The notes under the pieces were generated by a model. It had not been told where the DNA came from. It did no database searches and saw nothing but the letters and a program-made list of their open reading frames with translations. DNA of 6,216 bases, taken from Acidobacteriota bacterium. Its GTDB lineage: Bacteria; Acidobacteriota; Terriglobia; UBA7540; JAPUME01. This document shows positions 1 through 4,849 of the stretch, piece after piece. Each line of letters opens with the position of its first letter. Position 1 is the first letter of the stretch. Location of the stretch: assembly GCA_027294185.1 (NCBI GenBank), contig JAPUME010000106.1, positions 1 to 6,216 on the forward strand, in the 5' to 3' direction. The position numbers were made by a program, and so were the translations under genes.

Positions 1-342
1 GTCGTCGCCGGTTCCATACCGGAGCCGCACCCGGCCGGGCGCGCCGGGCACAGAGCCTTCCAGGTCCTTCGGTCTCAACTCCGGCCCCAGCTCCTCCCTG
101 GCTCTCCCTCGCCGAACCACGCCGTCGGCGCGACGCTCGGCTTTTTCGGTCACCCGCATCCAAACAATGGCCGAGGTATCGGTCACCTCGCCGACTTTGA
201 CGCCGGTCGCCTGGCGCGTCTCATCCACTCTCGGTGTGGGTGTGCATGAGGCCAGTAATGCAAGACCTGCAAGAATCTCTAACCCCAACAGAGGACGGAA
301 TTGAACCAACTTACCCTCGCTCGGAAAACTGGATTGGGCCAT
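1..342 (-). CDS. PhoD-like metallophosphatase lipoprotein, N-terminal part (runs off the left edge)
   Basis: The minus strand is open from the ATG at 342-340 to base 1, giving 114 residues with no stop, so this is the 5' part of a longer gene. Residues 17-33 form a hydrophobic stretch ending in the lipobox LASC, with Cys33 as the lipidation site. This predicts an exported, lipid-anchored protein. The mature part has the segment GVKVGEVTDTSAIVWMRVT (residues 47-65), which resembles the start of the N-terminal beta domain of PhoD-like phosphatases (pattern G-x-x-x-G-x-x-x-x-x-S-x-x-x-W-x-R). Family members hydrolyse phosphate mono- or diesters outside the cytoplasm; the metal-binding catalytic domain would lie beyond the window. 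A TTG at codon 12 (309-307) is the better-supported start, because GAGGG lies 4 bases upstream of it and no ribosome binding site is visible before the ATG. Translation begins 37 bases (ATG) or 70 bases (TTG) after the upstream HAD gene, suggesting one operon. The lipoprotein call is firm; the family call rests on one segment. Confidence 0.72.
   Translation of the reverse strand, partial: MAQSSFPSEGKLVQFRPLLGLEILAGLALLASCTPTPRVDETRQATGVKVGEVTDTSAIVWMRVTEKAERRADGVVRRGRAREELGPELRPKDLEGSVPGAPGRVRLRYGTGDD
314..318 (-). promoter_or_regulatory. Ribosome binding site supporting a TTG start of the lipoprotein gene
   Basis: On the minus strand GAGGG lies 4 bases before the TTG at 309-307, inside the reading frame opened by the ATG at 342. 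The ATG has only a C- and T-rich upstream stretch without purine-rich pairing to 16S rRNA. Starting at TTG would give a compact signal peptide of 22 residues up to the lipobox Cys. The weak point is that this shorter form has only one basic residue (Arg) before the hydrophobic core. Confidence 0.4.
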
Positions 343-379
343 TCTAGCCGAGAAAAACGCTTTGGGGGAAAAGGAAATT

Positions 380-1111
380 CTAGGACGAGTGGGAGTCCAA
401 TAGATGGGATTTGAACAGACGCCTCAAATCGGCCAGGGTCACATCATGGAAACTTTCAATCACGTTGTCGGCATCCGTTTTGGAGCGCAAATCCCGGGCG
501 GGAAAGGTGGAGGCCAGTCCGATGCACTTCATCCCGGCCCGCTTGGCGGCTTCAATGCCCACGTAGGAATCCTCAAAAGCAACGCAATCGGAGGGCGGAA
601 CACCCAATTTCTGAGCCGCCAGAAGGTAGATACCCGGATCGGGTTTGGGACGTGGGAAGTCGGACCCGGTGGTGACGCCGCTGAAAACGGATTCGAGTTT
701 CAGAGTTTCCAGAATGAATTCAACATTCTCACGGACCGCCGAAGAGGCCACACTCAGCGGCACGCCGGCCTTCCTGAGCTCCTCGATCAACGGCATCAGT
801 CCGGGAAGCGGTTCTGCATGGGGGCCGAATACCTTCCGGAACTGCCCTTCGAGCGTCTCCTCCATCTCGATCATTTCCTTTTTGGAAAGGTCAGATCCAA
901 AGAAGGCCCGAAAGCAGTCATGATTCCCATGTCCCAGAATCTGCCGAGGGAGGTCAGATGCATCGAACGAGATACCCTGTTCCCGGAGAAAATCCGCCCA
1001 CTTCTGCACGTGAAACGGGTTGCTGTTGACCAACACTCCGTCCATATCGAAGATGACGGCCCCGGGGCCCTTAGGATTCTGCAATTTCGCTTCGCCTGGA
1101 ATGTTCGCCAT
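380..1111 (-). CDS. HAD-superfamily hydrolase, beta-phosphoglucomutase-like (subfamily IA)
   Basis: This 243-residue cytoplasmic protein has all four HAD motifs. Motif I is FDMDGVLVNS (21-30), with Asp22 as nucleophile and Asp24 as acid/base. Motif II is the Ser pair 123-124 in VASSA. Motif III is Lys156 in RPKPDPG, and motif IV is Glu180-Asp181 in VAFEDSYVGIEAAKRAG. A helical cap lies between motifs I and II, as in subfamily IA. His34 and Trp38 fall where beta-phosphoglucomutase has its conserved His and Trp, but the cap position usually held by a phosphate-binding Arg (GxxR) reads G-H-G-N (60-63). I therefore favour a sugar-phosphate phosphatase or related hydrolase over a true mutase. That alignment was made by eye. 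The length is normal for the family, slightly extended by an N-terminal tail of about 16 residues. The start ATG follows purine-rich AGGGGAAGTGGGAAG, a usable though not consensus binding site. The next gene on the same strand starts 37 bases after the stop. Confidence 0.9.
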   Translation of the reverse strand: MANIPGEAKLQNPKGPGAVIFDMDGVLVNSNPFHVQKWADFLREQGISFDASDLPRQILGHGNHDCFRAFFGSDLSKKEMIEMEETLEGQFRKVFGPHAEPLPGLMPLIEELRKAGVPLSVASSAVRENVEFILETLKLESVFSGVTTGSDFPRPKPDPGIYLLAAQKLGVPPSDCVAFEDSYVGIEAAKRAGMKCIGLASTFPARDLRSKTDADNVIESFHDVTLADLRRLFKSHLLDSHSS

Positions 1112-1146
1112 CTTCCCACTTCCCCTGTATCAGCGAGCCGATCTAT

Positions 1147-1163
1147 CCGGCCTGCGGGGCCAG
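1147..1163 (-). other. Small hairpin in the presumed leader of the HAD gene
   Basis: On the minus strand CTGGCC and GGCCGG can pair (five Watson-Crick pairs and one G-T) around the five-base loop CCGCA. It lies about 36 bases upstream of the HAD start codon and downstream of the candidate promoter. There is no T tract, so it is not an intrinsic terminator. It may be chance in GC-rich DNA. Confidence 0.2.
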
Positions 1164-1178
1164 CCCGACAAACTTGGT

Positions 1179-1207
1179 ACCATGGTCGATTTTCGGCAAT
1201 CTGTCAA
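1179..1207 (-). promoter_or_regulatory. Candidate sigma-70-type promoter for the HAD / PhoD-like transcript
   Basis: On the minus strand a perfect -35 hexamer TTGACA (1207-1202) is followed after 17 bases by CATGGT (1184-1179), a poor -10 with three matches of six. Transcription would begin near 1172 and give a leader of about 60 bases. The position and orientation fit the HAD gene. The weak -10 keeps confidence low. Confidence 0.3.
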
Positions 1208-1269
1208 ACCAACCTCAAAGCCCCCGCTCCCAAAAAATCCCTCCGCCATCTTTTAGATTAGGATTTAAG

Positions 1270-1297
1270 TTGACTTTATTAAACTACGTAATACGAT
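1270..1297 (+). promoter_or_regulatory. Candidate sigma-70-type promoter in an AT-rich island
   Basis: TTGACT (1270-1275, five of six -35 matches) is followed after 16 bases by TACGAT (1292-1297, four of six -10 matches). It sits in an AT-rich patch within GC-rich DNA, as promoters often do. Transcription would start near 1304 and leave a leader of about 430 bases before the kinase ATG at 1738. It could therefore serve the kinase through a long structured leader, or an untranslated RNA. An imperfect palindrome, ACTACG-TAATA-CGATAGT (1283-1300), overlaps the -10 and could be an operator. Confidence 0.35.
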
Positions 1298-1364
1298 AGT
1301 CGAAGGCAGAAGCGTGGCCGAAGGGTTTCGAGATTTCAGCGGGACCCGGCGGCGGCGGTTTTCA

Positions 1365-1437
1365 AAATGGGAATATGAAATGAGCGGGGCGCCCGCAAAG
1401 GGACGGCGGGTTGATTTCGCTAAACCGTTTCCCATTT
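1365..1437. repeat. Long-range inverted repeat, 9-base arms
   Basis: AAATGGGAA (1365-1373) and TTCCCATTT (1429-1437) are perfect reverse complements, 55 bases apart. Between them lies a short hairpin, GCGGG-GCG-CCCGC (1384-1396). The right arm abuts the octamer array, so the arms may mark one folded or mobile repeat unit. I see no transposase and no target duplication. Confidence 0.4.
1384..1396. other. GC-rich hairpin inside the inverted repeat
   Basis: GCGGG and CCCGC form a perfect five-pair stem around GCG. There is no T tract on either side, so it is not an intrinsic terminator. It would form the tip region of a transcript folded by the flanking 9-base arms. Confidence 0.3.
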
Positions 1438-1452
1438 CGAGTCGTTGAGCCC

Positions 1453-1492
1453 GTGAATCCGTGAATCCGTAAATCGATGATTCGCTGAATCC
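1453..1492. repeat. Degenerate octamer array rich in GANTC sites
   Basis: Five head-to-tail octamers follow one another without gaps: GTGAATCC, GTGAATCC, GTAAATCG, ATGATTCG and CTGAATCC. The first two are identical and the rest have drifted. More degenerate units may extend leftwards in phase to about 1437 (TTGAGCCC, and before it TCGAGTCG). Four GANTC pentamers lie inside the array (1455-1459, 1463-1467, 1479-1483, 1487-1491) and a fifth just outside (1439-1443). The array is non-coding on present evidence. Such short tandem octamers could arise by replication slippage or belong to a dispersed repeat family of this genome. Confidence 0.65.
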
Positions 1493-1511
1493 CGGAAAGC
1501 TTCAGCCAAAT

Positions 1512-1602
1512 CGGTCGTTACAGTAAGAGCGCCAGCCTTGCTTTGGGAGCAGGGATCGAACGACCGTTCCAGGAATAAGAGTCGTCTCCTGAAAATGGCG
1601 CT
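1512..1602. repeat. Two interleaved inverted repeats plus a local hairpin
   Basis: CGGTCGTT (1512-1519) is complementary to AACGACCG (1559-1566), and AGCGCCA (1528-1534) to TGGCGCT (1596-1602). The pairs interlock rather than nest, so a transcript could form either stem or a pseudoknot-like fold. A third local stem, TTCCAGGA with TCCTGAAA (1567-1574 and 1587-1594, one mismatch), lies between the right arms. Arms of seven or eight bases can occur by chance in this length of DNA. Confidence 0.25.
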
Positions 1603-1737
1603 GTACAAGTTCCTTACAAACATACCCGCACACCACGCCGGGGACCTTCGCAATCCGGTTCTCCTCTCCGTACTCACTCGACAAAATCAGACGAGATCGG
1701 CACTCAGGGGCGATTTGCGTCCGGAGCGAATGAGAAG

Positions 1738-4698
1738 ATGAAAAAGGGCGACAAGTCCGACATTACATTTCTTGCTGCCGGTATCCTGCTGACCGGCTCC
1801 ATCTTCACATTGGATCTGTTCCTTCCTCTGGGAGCAGCCGACGGGATGCTTTACCTGGTGGTGATGATGCTGTTGGCTTCCTCCGCATCCGGAAAGCGTT
1901 TCATGGTCCCGCTGGCGGCCGCCTGCTCCATCCTGACAATTGTGGGCACTTTCTATTCCCCCCCCGGGGGAGTTTTGGTGGCAGGGATCATCAACCGGTT
2001 CCTGACCCTGTTCGCCGTTTGGGGAGTCACAATCCTATCTCTTCAAAAGCGGCTCACCGAAGAGAACCAATCCAGCAGCGAAGAGAGGTTTCGCGAATGG
2101 TCGGACGCCGCCTTCGATGGAGTTGCGGTCCATGAGCAGGGCCGCATCCTGCAAGCCAATCAGAGCCTGGCCCGTATTTTCGGCTACGAGTTAGGGGAAA
2201 TGAGCGGCATCGCGATCCTGAATCTGATCGCGCCGGATGCCCGCGGCCCCGTATCGAAAAACCTCGACTCGGATGTGAAGACACCCTACCCGGCAGTGGG
2301 GTTGAGAAAAAACGGAACGACTTTCTCGATTGCGATCTCCAGCCGGGTCAAACACGGAACGGATAATTCTGCCGGCTTTCTGGCCATCCAGGATCTCACG
2401 GAACGAAAACGGGCCGAGCAGCGATTTCACGATCTGGTCCACGGGATCGATACCATCGCATGGGAAGCGGATGCGGTAACCCTGAAAATCACTTTCGTAA
2501 ATGATAAAGCCGAAGAGATTCTGAGTTACCCGACCGAGCGCTGGTTCACCGACCTCGATTTCCTGGTGAACCTGATTCATCCCGACGACCGGGAGCGCAT
2601 TCTTCCGCTCACCCAATCGGCAATTTCGGCGGGAATGGATTACGAACAGGAATTCCGCGCTGTTGCGGCGGACGGGCGGACGGTATGGCTTCGCAATATC
2701 GTAAAGATCAATCGGGACCCGGAGGGCCGCGCTCAACAGCTTCGAGGCGTAATGGTGGATATCTCGGAGCGGAAACAGGCGGAGTCAACACTCAGGGAAA
2801 GTGAGGAGCGACATCGTAAGCTTCTGGAAAACTTTATCGACGGGGTCCTCCTTACCGTCGAGGGAAAAATTGCATATGTGAACCCCGTAATGTGTGAGCT
2901 GACGGGGTACAGTTCAGAGGAACTTCGAGGCCGGCCATCGACGGAGCTTCTTCCGCCGGAAGAGAGGGACCGGGCAAGAGATAGAATGTCTGCCCTTCTG
3001 GCCGGAAGCGCTGAACGTCCGGTTGTATATCACTACCAAAGGAAGCAGGGCGAGCTGGTGCCCGTGGAGGTGGGAAGCCGCCTCATCCATTACGGGGGAA
3101 AGCCGGCGCTATTGAGCGTCGTCCACGACATCAGCGAACGGGACCGCGCAGAGCAGGAGTTGCGCACGAGCGAAGAGCGCTATCGCCAACTTTTCGAAAA
3201 CGCCAACGATCTCATTTACACGCACGACATGGAGGGAAACCTCACCTCATTTAATAAGGCCGGCGAACGGATCACCGGTTACACGCGCGAGGAAGCCCTG
3301 CGGATGAACATCGGGGAACTGATCGCGCCGCAGGATTTGGATACGGCTCGGGAAATGATGAGCCGGATCGCCGACGAGACGCCCTCCCCTCCCTTCGAGC
3401 TTTCCATCCTTTCCAAAGAGAATCGCAGGATCATTCTCGAGATCAGCCCCCGCTGGATTTATCAGGAGGGAAAACGAATCGGGATCCAGGGCATCGGCCG
3501 CGACGTGACCGAACGGACCCAGCTCGAGGAGCAGCTTCGACAGGCGCAGAAAATGGAAGCCATCGGCCAACTGGCCGGTGGCGTCGCACACGACTTCAAC
3601 AACTTATTGACGTTGATCGAAGGCTACTGCGAGCTCTCCCTGAGTCATGTTGAATCCGGCACTCCGTTGCGCAAGTACATTGAAGCCATTCATAAAGCCG
3701 GCGAGCGAGCCACTTCGCTCACGCGCCAGCTCCTGGCCTTCAGCCGAAGGCAGATTCTCCAACCTCGCGTATTGGATTTGAACTCGCTGGTTACCGATAT
3801 TGAAAAGATGCTTTACCGCTTGATTGGCGAGGACGTAGAACTGGTGACCAGGCTCGATCCCAACCTGGGAAGCGTTAAGGTGGACCCGGGACAAATCGAC
3901 CAGGTCATTATGAATCTGGCCGTCAATGCCCGCGATGCCATGCCCGCGGGTGGAAAGCTCATTCTGAAAACCAGGAATGTGGAGCTCGAAGAACCCTGCA
4001 CCCGCCCGCCCAACACCGTGCCCCCCGGCTCCTACGTCGTTCTCACGGTCGAGGACACCGGCCACGGAATGGATTCCGAGACTCAGGCCCATATGTTTGA
4101 ACCGTTCTTCACGACCAAGGAACAGGGCAAGGGGACGGGACTCGGGCTCGCCACCGTCTACGGAATTGTCCGGCAAAGCGGCGGCTCCATCCTGGTCTCG
4201 AGCGTGCCGGACCAGGGTACAACCTTCGAGATTTTCCTGCCCAAAGTCGCCACACCTGTTGAAAAGGAGGCAAAAAAACCAATGGATAATGAGATTCGCA
4301 TCAAAGGGAACCAAACCATTATGGTGGTGGAAGATGAGTATTCGATCCGAAAACTTGCCCGCGAGTTCCTCGAGGTCCAGGGGTTCAAGGTTCTGGAGGC
4401 CGCTTGCGGGGATGAAGCTCTGGAAATCTCCAAAAAACACAGAGGACCTCTGCATCTGGTGTTGACCGACGTGGTGATGCCGGGTATGAGCGGCCCCGAA
4501 ATGATCAACCGCCTTTCCCCCTCCCACCCGGAAATGCGCGTGCTTTATATCTCCGGTTATGCCGACAGCAGAGTGGTCGACCGCAGTTTGATGAATCCGG
4601 GCGCGGAGTTTCTCCAGAAACCCTTTTCCTTTGCCTCTCTGGGGGAGAAGTTGAACAATCTGCTCTATAACGAAAAAGGGCCCCAACCCCACGCCTGA
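1738..4698 (+). CDS. Membrane-bound hybrid histidine kinase with four PAS domains and a C-terminal receiver
   Basis: This 986-residue protein has four predicted membrane segments (about 8-29, 34-50, 55-73, 78-102). They form the compact N-terminal module ([12 protein letters not shown] and SPPGG signatures) often seen in PAS kinases. Four PAS domains follow (about 114-226, 231-345, 354-468, 477-594), each ending in the D-x-x-E-R-x/T-E-R linker typical of PAS/PAC units. The HisKA box is [16 protein letters not shown] with phospho-acceptor His618. The ATPase has its N box at [11 protein letters not shown] (Asn726, Asn730), G1 at VEDTGHGM (Asp773), F box at 787-791 and G2 at 797-804. The receiver (about 860-978) has the acidic pair Glu865-Asp866, phospho-acceptor Asp911, Ser939 and Lys961, so every residue needed for phosphotransfer is present. 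The HDFNN box and trailing receiver match the CckA-like hybrid class in layout. No cofactor-binding residue identifies the PAS ligands. No response regulator or phosphotransfer gene is adjacent. GGAG (1723-1726) is 11 bases from the ATG. Confidence 0.95.
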   Translation: MKKGDKSDITFLAAGILLTGSIFTLDLFLPLGAADGMLYLVVMMLLASSASGKRFMVPLAAACSILTIVGTFYSPPGGVLVAGIINRFLTLFAVWGVTILSLQKRLTEENQSSSEERFREWSDAAFDGVAVHEQGRILQANQSLARIFGYELGEMSGIAILNLIAPDARGPVSKNLDSDVKTPYPAVGLRKNGTTFSIAISSRVKHGTDNSAGFLAIQDLTERKRAEQRFHDLVHGIDTIAWEADAVTLKITFVNDKAEEILSYPTERWFTDLDFLVNLIHPDDRERILPLTQSAISAGMDYEQEFRAVAADGRTVWLRNIVKINRDPEGRAQQLRGVMVDISERKQAESTLRESEERHRKLLENFIDGVLLTVEGKIAYVNPVMCELTGYSSEELRGRPSTELLPPEERDRARDRMSALLAGSAERPVVYHYQRKQGELVPVEVGSRLIHYGGKPALLSVVHDISERDRAEQELRTSEERYRQLFENANDLIYTHDMEGNLTSFNKAGERITGYTREEALRMNIGELIAPQDLDTAREMMSRIADETPSPPFELSILSKENRRIILEISPRWIYQEGKRIGIQGIGRDVTERTQLEEQLRQAQKMEAIGQLAGGVAHDFNNLLTLIEGYCELSLSHVESGTPLRKYIEAIHKAGERATSLTRQLLAFSRRQILQPRVLDLNSLVTDIEKMLYRLIGEDVELVTRLDPNLGSVKVDPGQIDQVIMNLAVNARDAMPAGGKLILKTRNVELEEPCTRPPNTVPPGSYVVLTVEDTGHGMDSETQAHMFEPFFTTKEQGKGTGLGLATVYGIVRQSGGSILVSSVPDQGTTFEIFLPKVATPVEKEAKKPMDNEIRIKGNQTIMVVEDEYSIRKLAREFLEVQGFKVLEAACGDEALEISKKHRGPLHLVLTDVVMPGMSGPEMINRLSPSHPEMRVLYISGYADSRVVDRSLMNPGAEFLQKPFSFASLGEKLNNLLYNEKGPQPHA
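4264..4284 (+). promoter_or_regulatory. Internal ribosome binding site and ATG before the receiver domain
   Basis: Within the kinase gene AAGGAGG (4264-4270) is followed after 11 bases by an in-frame ATG (4282-4284, Met849). The site falls in the Lys/Glu-rich linker between the ATPase and receiver domains. Initiation there would yield a free receiver protein of 138 residues (849-986) with all phosphorylation residues. The same AAGGAGG-N11-ATG arrangement starts the next gene at 4850. Against it, the codons for the EKEAKK linker make such a motif likely by chance. Confidence 0.4.
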
Positions 4699-4721
4699 GG
4701 CCTTCCCGGCGCGCCGGCCTC
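4697..4721 (+). other. Stem-loop at the kinase stop codon, not a clear terminator
   Basis: GAGGCC (4697-4702) pairs with GGCCTC (4716-4721) around a 13-base loop that contains the palindrome GGCGCGCC (4708-4715). The stem begins inside the TGA stop. No T tract follows, so it does not look like an intrinsic terminator. It could protect the 3' end of the message or help a factor-dependent stop. Confidence 0.3.
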
Positions 4722-4774
4722 GCCCGCAAGAGAGCGGCGCTGAATTCTTTCCAGAAAAAAACTTTCCCCTGTCT

Positions 4775-4784
4775 CAGAATTCTG
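4775..4784. promoter_or_regulatory. Palindrome upstream of the oxidoreductase gene, possible operator
   Basis: CAGAATTCTG is a perfect ten-base palindrome, 65 bases before the ATG at 4850. A second GAATTC core lies at 4742-4747, 35 bases upstream. Also, CCAGAA (4751-4756) pairs with TTCTGG (4780-4785). I see no convincing -35/-10 pair beside it, so a regulatory role is only a guess. Confidence 0.2.
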
Positions 4785-4831
4785 GCAAACTCTGCAGTGC
4801 GGAAGCGATATCAACTCACCAAGAGTTACAG

Positions 4832-4839
4832 AAGGAGGT
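4832..4839 (+). promoter_or_regulatory. Consensus ribosome binding site of the oxidoreductase gene
   Basis: AAGGAGGT is a full-length match to the anti-Shine-Dalgarno and fixes the start at the ATG at 4850, with 11 bases after the final G. CTCC at 4846-4849, just before the ATG, can pair with GGAG at 4834-4837 across an eight-base T-rich loop, so the site might be partly masked by a weak four-pair hairpin. Confidence 0.8.
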
Positions 4840-4849
4840 TTTTATCTCC

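Larger units (their letters stand above)
1112..1737. other. Divergent intergenic region without a convincing gene
   Basis: These 626 bases separate the minus-strand phosphatase pair from the plus-strand kinase. Short open frames on both strands here have no recognisable domain, lack good ribosome binding sites and partly translate simple repeats, so I do not call a protein. From left to right the region holds a possible minus-strand promoter (1179-1207), an AT-rich island with a plus-strand promoter-like pair (about 1251-1299), a four-unit CGG run near 1347-1358, a hairpin and a long-range inverted repeat (1365-1437), a degenerate octamer array (1453-1492), and two interleaved inverted repeats (1512-1602). 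The last 130 bases before the kinase show no clear signal apart from a loose GGAG at 1723-1726. A long leader, a small RNA or a decayed repeat element are all possible. Confidence 0.6.

Noticed and set aside
404..1261. Long plus-strand open frame of 285 codons opposite the HAD gene
   Set aside because: It is antisense to a gene with all four HAD motifs, has no recognisable domain, and exists because of the codon bias of the real gene.
1265..1282. Two TTAA boxes upstream of a CckA-like kinase, suggestive of a CtrA site
   Set aside because: CtrA sites have seven bases between the TTAA halves; here there are ten. Nothing else places this genome in Alphaproteobacteria.
1541..1600. tRNA-like stretch on the minus strand (GACTCTTATTC, then GGTCGTTCGATCCC)
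   Set aside because: It resembles the anticodon and T-loop regions of a Lys tRNA, but the T stem does not pair, the anticodon stem would enclose 12 bases, and there are no matching acceptor ends. I treat it as coincidence.
1420..1684. Minus-strand open frames of 60 and 85 codons in the intergenic region
   Set aside because: Part of the longer one is a translation of the octamer array (HRFTDSRIHGLNDS), neither has a good ribosome binding site, and no family is recognisable.
3604..4692. Minus-strand open frame of 362 codons opposite the kinase
   Set aside because: It mirrors the HisKA, ATPase and receiver coding sequence and contains no domain of its own. High GC with third-position bias makes long antisense frames common.
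4697..4721. Intrinsic terminator after the kinase
   Set aside because: The stem is real on paper but no run of T follows it, so it is listed only as a stem-loop.
4783..4797. TGGCA...TGCA resembling a sigma-54 promoter before the oxidoreductase gene
   Set aside because: The GG and GC elements are separated by eight bases instead of ten, and sigma-54 promoters tolerate little change in this spacing.
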